The notes under the pieces were generated by a model. The model saw nothing but the letters and a program-made list of their open reading frames with translations. It was not told the DNA's origin and did no database searches. Below, in pieces: positions 34,321 to 43,808 of a stretch of DNA of 64,000 nucleotides; position 1 is the first letter of the stretch; every line of letters starts with the position of its first letter. This DNA is from Filimonas lacunae (GTDB lineage: Bacteria > Bacteroidota > Bacteroidia > Chitinophagales > Chitinophagaceae), in contig NZ_AP017422.1 in assembly GCF_002355595.1 (NCBI RefSeq), forward strand, positions 5,398,823 to 5,462,822, written 5' to 3'. Made by a program: the position numbers and the translations under genes.

Positions 34321-35397
34321 TTATTGTTGATTGTTAATGTAAGTATCGATACGGTCGTTTTGTAATTGACAAGTAGCTACCGGTGTAGCAGTTTCCAGCT
34401 TAGGAGCAGCCAGCCCCTCCTTTACCCATAGCTGTTCGTTGGTAATAACACGGGCTTCATCCCAGCAGTTTTCCGCTATAATAGACTGTTGCAAATAAGC
34501 CCCCCCTTCTACCAGCACACTTTGAATCTGTAATAGATAACAGGCATTCAATACCTGGTGCAGCAAACTGGTATCATTGTTCACCTGGTAATAATACACA
34601 CCTTCGATGCGGGCATTCACTAATTTAGCATCCAGTTCCTCACTGTGCTTTTGCGTATTGAACACAATGGTTACCGGGCTGCCCTGCATCAGATGCAGGG
34701 AGGAAGGCAGTTTCAGGTCTTTATCAATCACCATTCTTACCGGGTGCTTTCCCTGCCACAAGCGGGCTGTCAACTGCGGATTATCTACCCGTGCAGTTTG
34801 CGTACCTACCAGTATACCCGTTTCTTCGGTGCGCCATTTGTGCACCAGCCGGTTAGTGAATTCGTTACTGATAATAAGCCTGGTATTGCTATAAGATGCT
34901 ATTTTGTCGTCAGCGGTTTTGGCCCATTTCAATATCATATAGGGCCTGTGCCGGGTGTGAAAAGTAAAGAAGCGTTTGTTCAATTCCAGGCAGTCCTGCT
35001 CCAGCACACCTGTTATTACGGTAACACCCGCCTGTTGCAACTTTTCAATGCCTTTGCCATTCACCTCTTTAAAAGGATCGCGACAGCCCACCACTACCGT
35101 TTGAATGCCGTGTTTAATAATTAAATCAGCACAAGGTGGGGTTTTACCAAAATGCGCACAAGGCTCCAGTGACACGTAAATGGTAGCAAGCGGTATCAGA
35201 TGTGCATCTTCGGGGCGTACACTGTTTATACAGTTTACCTCAGCATGCGCTTTTCCATACACTTCGTGGTATCCTTCGCCTATAATACGATTTTCATATA
35301 CCAGCACCGAGCCTACCATAGGGTTGGGCGCTACTCTGCCCGCCCCCAGCTTTGCCAGCTGCAGGCATCGTTGCATATATGATTCGTGGCTGAACAT
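34321..35397 (-). CDS. ribD: Bifunctional riboflavin biosynthesis protein RibD
   Basis: 358 residues from ATG 35397. Deaminase domain: KAHAEVNCI (zinc His and catalytic Glu) and SLEPCAHFGKTPPCADLI (zinc Cys pair). The C-terminal reductase domain (about 150-355) has MILKWAKTADDKI and VEGGAYLQQ. It converts the diaminopyrimidine from GTP into the 5-amino-6-ribitylaminouracil phosphate. The frame runs open to 35475, but that start would overlap the divergent prmC; ATG 35397 lies just behind a -7 element. Isolated from other rib genes, as is usual in this phylum. Confidence 0.93.
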   Translation of the reverse strand: MFSHESYMQRCLQLAKLGAGRVAPNPMVGSVLVYENRIIGEGYHEVYGKAHAEVNCINSVRPEDAHLIPLATIYVSLEPCAHFGKTPPCADLIIKHGIQTVVVGCRDPFKEVNGKGIEKLQQAGVTVITGVLEQDCLELNKRFFTFHTRHRPYMILKWAKTADDKIASYSNTRLIISNEFTNRLVHKWRTEETGILVGTQTARVDNPQLTARLWQGKHPVRMVIDKDLKLPSSLHLMQGSPVTIVFNTQKHSEELDAKLVNARIEGVYYYQVNNDTSLLHQVLNACYLLQIQSVLVEGGAYLQQSIIAENCWDEARVITNEQLWVKEGLAAPKLETATPVATCQLQNDRIDTYINNQQ

Positions 35398-35403
35398 TTT
35401 GTG

Positions 35404-35411
35404 CAAAAGTA
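35404..35411 (-). promoter_or_regulatory. ribD promoter -7 element, almost no leader
   Basis: Minus-strand TACTTTTG fits TAnnTTTG and lies only 6 bp before the ribD ATG (35397), so the transcript would start at or within a few bases of the start codon. Confidence 0.5.
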
Positions 35412-35436
35412 GTTGAAATGGTGCTAACATTGCAGT

Positions 35437-36294
35437 ATGACCGTTCAGGAGGCTTACAAACGCACGCAGGAACAATTAGCGGGGTTATACGACAGCCGGG
35501 AGGCAACCAACATAGCCGAGCTGGTAATAGTGCATATTACGGGGCTAAGCCGTACCGACAGGCTGATACATGGCACACGGTCTTTAACGCATTCCGAAGC
35601 CAACCAGCTTACTTTGTACACCCTGCAACTGCTACAATCCATGCCGTTGCAGTATGTGCTGGAAGAAGCCTGGTTTGCCAATATGCCCTTTCTGGTAAAT
35701 GCCCATGTGCTTATTCCCCGTCCCGAAACAGAAGAACTGGTAGAATGGATTGTACAGGAAGCCACTCACTTACCGGCCCCTGCTCTGCTGGATATTGGCA
35801 CAGGAAGCGGCTGTATCCCTATTGCTATAAAAAAACAATTGCCACAAGCGCAGGTTCATGCGCTGGATATATCGCTACAGGCGCTTGCCGTGGCCAGGCA
35901 AAATGCGGCTAAGCTGGAAGCCGCGGTTACCTTTCACCAGGCCGATATTCTGCAACCCGCCAACTGGACTACCTTTCCGGTTTTTGACGTGGTGGTAAGT
36001 AACCCTCCTTATATCCGTGAGATGGAAAAAGTAGCCATGCACTCCAATGTGCTGGAGCACGAGCCCCACCTGGCTTTGTTTGTACCGGACAGGGATGCGC
36101 TGTTGTTTTACCGCACTATTGCCGTTTTTGCACAACAACACTTAAAAGCACAGGGCCTGTTGTTTTTTGAAATTAATGAAGCACTGGGAGAAGAAACAGT
36201 GCAACTACTTGCCCATAATGGCTTTACCCAAATAGAGTTAAAAAAAGACATGCAGGGTAAAGACCGGATGATAAAGGCAGTAAAAGCCGGTTAG
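35437..36294 (+). CDS. prmC: Release factor glutamine methyltransferase PrmC
   Basis: 285 residues; methylates the GGQ glutamine of RF1/RF2. N-terminal helical domain (1-75), then YVLEEAWFANMPFLV and LIPRPETEELVEWI, the SAM motif I LDIGTGSGCIPIAI (about 114-127), and the signature catalytic NPPY in VVSNPPYIREME (about 188-199). The C-terminal half keeps FFEINEALGE. Divergent from ribD across 39 bp. Confidence 0.94.
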   Translation: MTVQEAYKRTQEQLAGLYDSREATNIAELVIVHITGLSRTDRLIHGTRSLTHSEANQLTLYTLQLLQSMPLQYVLEEAWFANMPFLVNAHVLIPRPETEELVEWIVQEATHLPAPALLDIGTGSGCIPIAIKKQLPQAQVHALDISLQALAVARQNAAKLEAAVTFHQADILQPANWTTFPVFDVVVSNPPYIREMEKVAMHSNVLEHEPHLALFVPDRDALLFYRTIAVFAQQHLKAQGLLFFEINEALGEETVQLLAHNGFTQIELKKDMQGKDRMIKAVKAG

Positions 36295-36313
36295 CACGGC
36301 TATACGTACAGTT

Positions 36314-36712
36314 TTATTGCACGTTGGCAACCACTTTAGCACCCGATTTTTTAGCTACCCGCATAATACGGAATACCTCGCCATAAAACGCGATGCTATC
36401 GGCATTGATCACCACAGAAGGGGTGTCAATATTAGTGGTATATTTTGTCACTTCCATTTTCAATAAAGAGTCCAGCATTTCACGGGGCACCTCTGTTTGT
36501 CCCATGTACACCTTCTGATCTTTATCAATAGAAATTACGATGTTTTGTTTGGCTTTGGTGTCTTTCTGGCCTTTGGGGTTATTCACCTTTACTACATTGG
36601 GATTGGCCAGGGTAGATACGATCAGGAAAAACAACAGCAGTATGAACAGAATATCATTTAATGCACCTGTATGCACTTCGGTATGAGACTTTTTACGCTT
36701 CCTTATATTCAT
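36314..36712 (-). CDS. exbD: ExbD/TolR-type biopolymer transport protein
   Basis: 132 residues: one transmembrane helix (LNDILFILLLFFLIVST, about 18-34) with the functional Asp at its cytoplasmic end, then a periplasmic domain (about 45-130) ending in IMRVAKKSGA. Works with ExbB/TolQ as a proton-driven motor on a TonB or TolA partner. Follows the channel gene by 44 bp. Likely energises TonB receptors such as that at 50-52 kb (inference). Confidence 0.9.
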   Translation of the reverse strand: MNIRKRKKSHTEVHTGALNDILFILLLFFLIVSTLANPNVVKVNNPKGQKDTKAKQNIVISIDKDQKVYMGQTEVPREMLDSLLKMEVTKYTTNIDTPSVVINADSIAFYGEVFRIMRVAKKSGAKVVANVQ

Positions 36713-36756
36713 ACTACTGTTTGGAAATAATCAATTAATAAACGCTTCTACAACTA

Positions 36757-37449
36757 CTATCTTGTCGGCTCCTGCAAAATATCTATGAATTCAGCACTGG
36801 CCGCTTCCATTTTATTAGCTGTTTTATCTACCTGTGTAGTGAGGAAATTATGTAACACGTAGGCAATTAAGCCAATGATTAAACCGGTACCGGAAGTAAC
36901 CATTTTCACGTAGATACCACCTGCAATAACACTTAACTCGAAATTACCGGTGCTGTTGATTTCATAAAACAACTGAATCATACCTACAATGGTACCCAGA
37001 AATCCGAACATGGGTGCAATACCAGCCACCAGTGACAAAATGTTCAGGTTTCTTTCCATTTTATACATTTCCAGCTGCCCTACGTTTTCCATGCTTTTCT
37101 CAATCACATCAATAGGCTTGCCTATACGCTGTAAGCCTTTGTCGATAATACGCGCCACGGCATTGTCTGTATTGCGGGCCATATTGCGGGCAGCAGACAA
37201 ATTATTGGTCATGATATTATCCCGTATAATGCTCATAAAATTGGAATCAATCCTGGAAGCTTTGCGAATGGCAATCAATCTTTCAAAGAAAACAAAGATG
37301 GATGCTACCAGCAGTAAATACAAGGGATACATGATCCAGCCCCCTTTATTCAACAAACTCCAAAGTGATATTTGCTGAGGTGCCTGTTGCACAGCATTGG
37401 CTGCTGCATTCAACAATTTGGCACTATCCACCTGTAACAGTAATCCCAT
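36757..37449 (-). CDS. exbB: MotA/TolQ/ExbB proton channel protein
   Basis: 230 residues. N-terminal periplasmic stretch, membrane helix 1 (WIMYPLYLLLVASIFVFF, about 38-55), a cytoplasmic loop with the helix NMARNTDNAVARIIDKGL, then two closing helices: APMFGFLGTIVGMIQLF and MVTSGTGLIIGLIAY. The GxxGT segments are the signature of the channel. Forms the pentameric stator with ExbD, encoded 44 bp downstream. Confidence 0.93.
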   Translation of the reverse strand: MGLLLQVDSAKLLNAAANAVQQAPQQISLWSLLNKGGWIMYPLYLLLVASIFVFFERLIAIRKASRIDSNFMSIIRDNIMTNNLSAARNMARNTDNAVARIIDKGLQRIGKPIDVIEKSMENVGQLEMYKMERNLNILSLVAGIAPMFGFLGTIVGMIQLFYEINSTGNFELSVIAGGIYVKMVTSGTGLIIGLIAYVLHNFLTTQVDKTANKMEAASAEFIDILQEPTR

Positions 37450-37549
37450 TCTTACAATTTTATATGAGCGCTAAAATAGAGTGTATGGCAAAACAACGCT
37501 CTGAGTGTTAATAAATTTCGTTGTCTTGCCATTTTAAGAAGAATTTATC

Positions 37550-38479
37550 CTATTTTTTGTCCATCCCCATCTTCATCATGCCCATAATCTGGTTCATGTT
37601 GTTTTCCATACCGGTGGGACTGCCATCCAGGAAAATGATATTTCCCTGACCTGCTTCCGCAAAGTTTTTCACGGCTTCTGTCCACATACTGAAAAGGATG
37701 ACATTGGTATCGAGGTTAGCCTGCTTCATTTGTTCAGCAGCATGACTCATACCACGTGCCACTTCTTCACGGAACAGCGCCACACCCTGACCACGTAATT
37801 TGGCGGCTTCTCTTTCTGCTTCCGCAGCAATTTTAATAGCATTACCTTCTGCTTCGGCAGCTTTGGTTTTGGTAATCAGTAAAGCCTGACCTTCGTTTTC
37901 AGCTGCGGCTTTCAGGTTATTACTGGCCACCACTTTGCTCATACTTTCCATTACTGCTTTATCAAACGTGATATCGTTGATCTGCAAGTCCATCAAATGA
38001 TATCCCCACTCTTCCAGCACATGGTCTACCTCCGACTTTACAGAATCTACAATCTCTCTTCTGGAGCCCAGTATTTCTGCCTGCTTTTTAGTGGCTACAT
38101 AAGAACGTATGTTACCTTCAATAGTTCTGATGAGCGCCTGCATAAGATCGCGGTCACTAATAAACTTAAATGCTACCTTTTTAATAGTTTCTTCGTCGGC
38201 ATTTAACACAGCATACAGCAGCATACTTTTAAAGTACACATTAGCCTGATCAATAGTAACAGCCTGGAATTCCAGCTCTACCGATCTGTTCTGGATACTG
38301 ATGCGACGATAGATGTTTTCAATAAACGGGATCTTTACATTCAATCCCGGGCGAAGAATACGGTTATACTTTCCAAATACGGTAGTTACCGCAATGGTAG
38401 CCTGGTTCACTGTAGCCAGTCCGCTTAGTAGAATAAGCAGAATTACTACAAGAATTACAATTGGAACGGTCATTTTCAA
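37550..38479 (-). CDS. SPFH/Band 7 (stomatin-like) membrane protein
   Basis: 309 residues. N-terminal membrane helix (5-25), then the SPFH domain with GKYNRILRPGLNVKIPFIE (about 36-54) and RNIRSYV-like segment IRTIEGNIRSYVATKK. A long charged helix (KTKAAEAEGNAIKIAAEAEREAAK, about 205-228) is the typical stomatin coiled coil; the C-terminus is Met-rich (NQIMGMMKMGMDKK). Scaffolds membrane microdomains and often modulates a membrane protease or NfeD partner; no NfeD gene is adjacent. Confidence 0.9.
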   Translation of the reverse strand: MKMTVPIVILVVILLILLSGLATVNQATIAVTTVFGKYNRILRPGLNVKIPFIENIYRRISIQNRSVELEFQAVTIDQANVYFKSMLLYAVLNADEETIKKVAFKFISDRDLMQALIRTIEGNIRSYVATKKQAEILGSRREIVDSVKSEVDHVLEEWGYHLMDLQINDITFDKAVMESMSKVVASNNLKAAAENEGQALLITKTKAAEAEGNAIKIAAEAEREAAKLRGQGVALFREEVARGMSHAAEQMKQANLDTNVILFSMWTEAVKNFAEAGQGNIIFLDGSPTGMENNMNQIMGMMKMGMDKK

Positions 38480-38520
38480 CGAGTTTAGGGTAACAAAATA
38501 CGAAACATTCTATAATTACG

Positions 38521-38548
38521 GCCTGCGGAGCTAATTTGATCCGCAGGC
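38521..38548. terminator. Hairpin between pepT and the SPFH gene
   Basis: Perfect 9-bp stem GCCTGCGGA / TCCGCAGGC with a 10-nt loop. It lies 13-41 bp downstream of the pepT stop on the minus strand; the T-tract is weak. Confidence 0.55.
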
Positions 38549-38561
38549 GGTTATACCAGCA

Positions 38562-39806
38562 TTACTTTTCGGCCCATACCTGTGCCAGGTGTACCAGCAC
38601 CTCTACAGCCTTATGCATATCCCTTACCCCAATCCATTCGTGCTTGCTGTGAATAGCCTGCATGCCGGTGAATACGTTAGGGCAAGGCAGTCCCATAAAA
38701 CTTAAACGACTGCCATCAGTGCCGCCACGGATAGGCTCTTTGGTTACCTGTAAACCGGCTCTTTGATATGCTTCTTCGGCATAAGCACCTACCTGGGGAT
38801 GGTTTATCAACACCTCTTTCATATTACGGTATTGCTCATGTACTTCAAAAGTCATGGTAGCACGGGGATGCTTTTTCAGCACCTCTTCTACAATACCTTT
38901 TAACCTGGCTTCGTGTTTGACCAGGTTGGCAGTAGTGAAGTCGCGTACTATAAAATCAATAGTAGCTTTTTCAGCAATGCCACCTATAGCCACAGGGTGC
39001 ACAAAACCTTCCCTGCCGGAAGTAGTTTCGGGGCTAAACTCACCTGCAGGCAGTGCAGCCAGTATTTCACCTGCTATTTTTAAGGCATTTACCAGTTTAT
39101 CTTTTGCATAGCCCGGATGCGCTATTACACCATTCACGGTAATTTTAGCAGCATCGGCGCTAAAGGTTTCATCTTCAAAGGTGCCCAGCTCGCCGCCATC
39201 CAATGTATAGGCAAACTCCGCTCCCAGCTTTTTCAGGTTTACATGAGCAGTGCCCTTGCCTACTTCTTCATCTGGTGTAAACAGTATTTTAATTTCACCA
39301 TGCTTTACCTCCGGATGTTGTAACAGGTAGTTAGCCATATCCATGATTTCCGCTACACCGCTTTTATCATCTGCACCTAATAAGGTTAAGCCGCTGGCAG
39401 TGATAATATCCTGACCTATATGTTGTTGTAAATATGGGTAATCCTTTACAGAAATAACCTGGGTGGCATCGTCAGGTAAAACTATGTCTGCACCATTATA
39501 TTGTTTATGCAGGATAGGCTTTACATGAGTGCCGCTGCAATCAGGGGCCGTATCCACATGGCTGCAGAAACAGATCACCGGAACTTGCTTCGTAATATTG
39601 GAAGGTATTGTTGCATATACATATCCATACTCATCCATATGCGCATCGGCCAGCCCCATTGCTTTTAATTCCTCTGCCAGCACACTGCCCAGGTTCTTCT
39701 GCTTTTCTGTGGTAGGAGCAGCAGCAGATGCCGGATCGCTCTGTGTATCCACCTGCACATAACGCATGAACTTTTCAACAACTGTAAATGTATAATTCGT
39801 AAACAT
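38562..39806 (-). CDS. pepT: Peptidase T (tripeptide aminopeptidase)
   Basis: 414 residues; M20 di-zinc peptidase. Zinc ligands and catalytic acids are visible: SHVDTAPD (about 80-87), GADDKSG (about 142-148), TPDEEVGKG (about 174-182), YTLDGGELG, and the C-terminal HSKHEWIGVRDMHKA (about 383-397). Removes N-terminal residues from tripeptides in the cytoplasm. Starts 66 bp from the divergent nuclease gene. Confidence 0.94.
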   Translation of the reverse strand: MFTNYTFTVVEKFMRYVQVDTQSDPASAAAPTTEKQKNLGSVLAEELKAMGLADAHMDEYGYVYATIPSNITKQVPVICFCSHVDTAPDCSGTHVKPILHKQYNGADIVLPDDATQVISVKDYPYLQQHIGQDIITASGLTLLGADDKSGVAEIMDMANYLLQHPEVKHGEIKILFTPDEEVGKGTAHVNLKKLGAEFAYTLDGGELGTFEDETFSADAAKITVNGVIAHPGYAKDKLVNALKIAGEILAALPAGEFSPETTSGREGFVHPVAIGGIAEKATIDFIVRDFTTANLVKHEARLKGIVEEVLKKHPRATMTFEVHEQYRNMKEVLINHPQVGAYAEEAYQRAGLQVTKEPIRGGTDGSRLSFMGLPCPNVFTGMQAIHSKHEWIGVRDMHKAVEVLVHLAQVWAEK

Positions 39807-39913
39807 AACCTAAATTTAATGCGGCAAATTATCGTATAAAAACCTATTTTATAGCCTAACTGTTTATTTCTTTGCACTTTTTATCCAATGCCTTACTTAT
39901 TTTAATTACACAC

Positions 39914-40870
39914 ATGAACAAGCAGAAATTTTTACCAGGGGCATTAGTAGCATTATTGTTTACTATATCCTGTACCAAACAAACCGTAAACAAAGCGGAA
40001 GAGCCACCAGCCACTACTCCCGACACTATTAATGTAACTATCCCTGTAGAGGTTAAAGATACCATTACAGCGGGTGATAACAACAACCTGTTGCTGGGTA
40101 ACCCCACCAATGCATTACCCAACAGCGCTTATCCCAACAACTACCTGATCAACCAAACCTATTACGCAGAAGCGTATAGCCGCGACAGAGGTATCCCGGT
40201 ATGGGTGAGCTGGCATTTACAGGCTTCAGATGTAGGCACTGCCAGCAGACAGGATGATTTCAGACCGTATACAGGTTTACCCAGTGGCTGGTATCAGGTA
40301 GGTGCATCCAGTTATAATGGAAGCGCTTCCGGCTTTGACAGAGGACACAACTGTCCTTCCGGCGACCGCACCAGCACCACTGCCGCCAACAGCACCACGT
40401 TTTATATGACCAACATGATTCCACAGGCAGCCTACCTGAACCAGGGACCATGGGAAGGTTTGGAAGACTATATCCGCAACACCCTGGTAAGCACTTCGGG
40501 AGAAGCTTATATTATTATGGGTAACTACGGCAGCGGTGGTTTAGGCCGTAACCATACCGACACAGTTAGTACTTTAGACGAAGGCCGTGTAGCAGTACCT
40601 AAAAAAGTATGGAAGATAGCGGTGATATTGCCAGCTGGTAACAACGATCTTAACCGTATTACCGAAAGCACAACCATATTGGCTGTTAACATGCCTAACT
40701 ATGACAATTTATATAGCACCAACAGCGCTGGTAAAAGCGCATGGCAAAATTATACTACTACCATTAACGATCTGGAGGCTGATGCTAAGCTGTATGGTGT
40801 AAACTTAGACTTATTGTCTAACCTGAATGCTACTGTAAAAGCAGCATTGAAAAAGAAAAAATATAATTAA
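39914..40870 (+). CDS. Lipoprotein DNA/RNA non-specific endonuclease
   Basis: 318 residues from ATG 39914 (MNKQKFLPGALVALLFTISC; lipobox with Cys20), so anchored in the outer membrane or its periplasmic face. A Pro/Thr-rich linker (25-55) precedes the beta-beta-alpha-metal nuclease domain. DRGH motif GFDRGHNCPSGDRT holds the catalytic His145; the metal Asn is in MIPQAAYLNQGPWEGLE. EGRVAVPKKVWKIAV marks the core strand. Predicted to cut DNA and RNA outside the cytoplasm, for food or phosphate. Isolated by a strong terminator downstream. Confidence 0.93.
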   Translation: MNKQKFLPGALVALLFTISCTKQTVNKAEEPPATTPDTINVTIPVEVKDTITAGDNNNLLLGNPTNALPNSAYPNNYLINQTYYAEAYSRDRGIPVWVSWHLQASDVGTASRQDDFRPYTGLPSGWYQVGASSYNGSASGFDRGHNCPSGDRTSTTAANSTTFYMTNMIPQAAYLNQGPWEGLEDYIRNTLVSTSGEAYIIMGNYGSGGLGRNHTDTVSTLDEGRVAVPKKVWKIAVILPAGNNDLNRITESTTILAVNMPNYDNLYSTNSAGKSAWQNYTTTINDLEADAKLYGVNLDLLSNLNATVKAALKKKKYN

Positions 40871-40892
40871 TAGTTTATGCTGTAGCGATAAT

Positions 40893-40929
40893 AAAAAAGC
40901 AGCTTCCTGGTGGGGAGCTGCTTTTTTTT
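40893..40929 (+). terminator. Bidirectional terminator between nuclease and ompA-like gene
   Basis: Stem AAAAAGCAGCTTCC / GGGAGCTGCTTTTT with a short TGGT loop, T-rich on both sides; serves the nuclease (+) and the OmpA gene (-). Confidence 0.88.
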
Positions 40930-40954
40930 ATGGATTTAGGGTTGATGGGGGGCT

Positions 40955-42790
40955 TTATTGTTTTGTATACTTTACTTTAATCTCCACTCTCCTGTTTTCC
41001 TGTCTTCCGGTAGGGTTATCTTTCTCTCCTATTTTATTAGCTGCCACCGGGCGGGTATCTCCATACACATCCTTGTTAACGCGGGTAGTATCTATTCCTT
41101 TTGTTTTCAGGTATTCCAGGCAGCTGTTTACCCGGGCGCGTGATAACCGGAGGTTATAAGCTGCTGCACCTTCCGCATCTGTATGGCCAGTGATATCAAC
41201 AATTGCCGTTGTATCTTCCTTCATCATTTGTACCAGAGAATCTAATACAGTGCGGCCGCTTTTATCCAGCGTTGACTTATTAAAAGCAAAACGAACTGCC
41301 ATTTCCAACGTAACACTTTTTAACCCTACCTGCTCAGGTGTTACGGGTGTTGCTACCGTGTCCGGCACAGCCATCGGCGTTTCCGGCGTAACAGGTACCT
41401 TTTCTGCTACAGGCGGCGCAGGCTTCACCGACGCAGGCTTTTGAGTAACAGCATACAGTTGCAAGCAACAATCAGATTCCCTGTCAGAACTGATCAATGC
41501 ATGCTGTAATATGTCATTAGTTGCATTGCTGAAAAAGTAAATGTCGTTTTTTAGCGAGTTTACAGGATAGCCCAGGTTCACAGGTGTTTGCCAATGAACA
41601 CCTTCGCCTTTACTGCTGTATAAATCAAAGCCGCCCATGCCAATACGGCCATTGCTGGCAAATACCAGTGTTTGTGAATTCGCCTGATAAAAAGGCGCTT
41701 CTTCATCAGCAGGCGTATTGATAACAGATCCCAGGTTGTTAGCCTTTACTACTTTACCGGCAGCATCTATATCAGCCATCCACAAGTCGTTACCACCTAT
41801 ACCTCCAGGCTGGTTGCTGGAAAAGAGAAGACGGTTGCCTTCGGCATTGATAAAAGGCTGCATGCTATTGTAACCAGGCACATTCACTATTGCATTTAAT
41901 GCAACAGGAGTGCTCCAGTTTCCTTGCTTGTCTTTTATAGCCACCATTATACAGCTACTATTCGTTCCCTTGACTTTTTTAGCCGTTAAGTACATGTATT
42001 TGCCATCACTGGTAAAAGAAGCCGTTCCATAATGCCATTCATCACTATGCTGTAATACAGCAGGAGCTGCTGTTATGCTGTCATTCCATTGTACCGCATA
42101 AATACCATTGATATACAACGGCGATTGCTTAGCCTGTTCTTTACTGATAGCTGTAAATACCAGCTGCCCGTTAAGGTTAGTTATAAAGGGGGCATAGATA
42201 CCATTGGCAAAGTTGCTGCCTGCATTCAGTTTACTAACAGTAGCAAACGGCTCGCTATTTTGCAATTGCTGCTTTGTCCATTGCAAACTTTCCAATGCTT
42301 TAGCAGCCTGGTTACGCAATGATGCATCAACCTCTTTGCTTGCTGCTAGTTGATTCAGATGTTTTTCAGCATCCGCTAATTTTCCATTCGACCACTCGCA
42401 TACTGCCAGTTTTAAAAACGCCGGCATTTGTTGTATACTATCCAGTTGTATAGCCTGCCGGTAACTTTTTTCTGCCAGCGTGTACATGTTCAGTAATAAA
42501 TAACATTCTCCCAGTTTATACCATATATCCGCAGGTTTGCTGGTAGTGGCTGTTTTATCGGAGTAGCTTATTTTACGTTGTACATAAGGTTCGACGGCTC
42601 CGTTGCGTAAAGAAGGATTCAAAAATTTCTCGTAGCACTGCGCTGCTTCATAATAACTATGGTTTTCAAAATGCAAATCGCCTTTGCGAATGTAGCTTCC
42701 AGATTGGGCTGATGCATTATTGCCGGTTGCCAGCAATAGCATGCCCCACACAAGCCATTTTTTATATAGAGTTGTATTCTTCGTTGTCAT
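40955..42790 (-). CDS. OmpA-family protein with TPR and PD40 repeats
   Basis: 611 residues from ATG 42790 (a further Met at 42817 would overlap porP/sprF). Signal peptide, then a helical TPR-like region (about 30-170: YYEAAQCYEKFL, AEKSYRQAIQLD), a WD40/PD40-like beta-propeller region (about 180-450: SDGKYMYLTAKK, NRLLFSSNQPGGIGGNDLW, FASNGRIGMGGFDLYSS), a Pro/Val linker, and a C-terminal OmpA peptidoglycan domain (ITGHTDAEGAAAYNLRLSRAR). Typical of the cell-surface partner of PorP/SprF in type IX secretion; it lies 11 bp downstream of that gene. Confidence 0.92.
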   Translation of the reverse strand: MTTKNTTLYKKWLVWGMLLLATGNNASAQSGSYIRKGDLHFENHSYYEAAQCYEKFLNPSLRNGAVEPYVQRKISYSDKTATTSKPADIWYKLGECYLLLNMYTLAEKSYRQAIQLDSIQQMPAFLKLAVCEWSNGKLADAEKHLNQLAASKEVDASLRNQAAKALESLQWTKQQLQNSEPFATVSKLNAGSNFANGIYAPFITNLNGQLVFTAISKEQAKQSPLYINGIYAVQWNDSITAAPAVLQHSDEWHYGTASFTSDGKYMYLTAKKVKGTNSSCIMVAIKDKQGNWSTPVALNAIVNVPGYNSMQPFINAEGNRLLFSSNQPGGIGGNDLWMADIDAAGKVVKANNLGSVINTPADEEAPFYQANSQTLVFASNGRIGMGGFDLYSSKGEGVHWQTPVNLGYPVNSLKNDIYFFSNATNDILQHALISSDRESDCCLQLYAVTQKPASVKPAPPVAEKVPVTPETPMAVPDTVATPVTPEQVGLKSVTLEMAVRFAFNKSTLDKSGRTVLDSLVQMMKEDTTAIVDITGHTDAEGAAAYNLRLSRARVNSCLEYLKTKGIDTTRVNKDVYGDTRPVAANKIGEKDNPTGRQENRRVEIKVKYTKQ

Positions 42791-42801
42791 GTAAAATGTC
42801 T

Positions 42802-43803
42802 TTAAAACCTGGGGCATTTAAAATAGTCAACTGTTTCTGTTTTTTTACCCAGCAGCGTTAATGATATCTCAAAGCTGTTGCTGCCCCGAGCCATTTTGCC
42901 CAGTTGCGACATGTTGATATCGTAACTGGCTCCAATAGCCAGGTTGTTATATACCAACCCTACATAGGGCGCTATCGCATCTTTAAAGCGATAGTTTACC
43001 CCAAACATAAAGTCGGTAACTTCGTTGGCAGCCAGCTGCATGTACCCACCCACCATTTTTTCACTGGCATTGCCCTGGATGGTGTATAAAGCGTTGGGCA
43101 CAAAGTAGGTTCCTTCCGACACATATATCCTGGCGCCGGCATGCAAACTGTATCGTACTGGTAAGGTCATTTTATTGCCACCTTGTAAAAAAGGCTCTTC
43201 CGGGCGGGTAAGGTGCGAAGCAGAGAAACCGGCAAAGAAATTTACTTTTTTATCAACAGAAGCATCATAATAAGCAATACCAGCACCTGCATCAAATACA
43301 GTAGCAGAAGTTTTTGACAACATTTCATTTAACGGCAAAGTAGAGGTATAACCAATTAACGGCACCCACTGCTCCCCGCCTTTAAATTTCGTAACATCAA
43401 ATCTGCGGCCTATAAAACCTCCCTGTAAGGCCAGGGAGATTCTATGGTTACCGGCTGCACCGAATTTAATACCTGTGTAAGACACAGAAGCCATGCCATT
43501 GGTATAAGTGTATCCACCATCACCCGCAGTTTGCCTGAGTATGTTTACACCAAAATTGATGTTCTTTTTTGTAGCAAAATCGGCCGATACACCCGCTGTA
43601 GAAAAGGCATTGGTAATGTTGTTCCACTGGTTACGGTAAATAGCCGTAACCCTGTAGTCGCCATTCATGGTGCCAGTCAATGCAGGGTTTAACTGCATAG
43701 GGTACACATAGTATTGTGAAAAGTGTGGGTCAACCTGCGCATTCAATGCACCTGTGTACCCTATCATGAATACAGTGAATAAAACTGTTACTATCTTTTT
43801 CAT
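42802..43803 (-). CDS. PorP/SprF family type IX secretion membrane protein
   Basis: 333 residues, signal peptide (MKKIVTVLFTVFMIGYTGALNA), then a 14-strand-like outer-membrane beta-barrel. The opening DPHFSQYYVYPMQLNPALTGT is the recognised PorP/SprF start; repeated aromatic strands follow (YRVTAIYRNQWNNI, YSLHAGARIYVS). PorP/SprF proteins pair one-to-one with large secreted proteins carrying type B sorting domains and attach them at the surface; here the 1121-residue protein ends 5 bp before its start. Same-strand unit of three genes. Confidence 0.93.
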   Translation of the reverse strand: MKKIVTVLFTVFMIGYTGALNAQVDPHFSQYYVYPMQLNPALTGTMNGDYRVTAIYRNQWNNITNAFSTAGVSADFATKKNINFGVNILRQTAGDGGYTYTNGMASVSYTGIKFGAAGNHRISLALQGGFIGRRFDVTKFKGGEQWVPLIGYTSTLPLNEMLSKTSATVFDAGAGIAYYDASVDKKVNFFAGFSASHLTRPEEPFLQGGNKMTLPVRYSLHAGARIYVSEGTYFVPNALYTIQGNASEKMVGGYMQLAANEVTDFMFGVNYRFKDAIAPYVGLVYNNLAIGASYDINMSQLGKMARGSNSFEISLTLLGKKTETVDYFKCPRF

Positions 43804-43808
43804 GTTCC

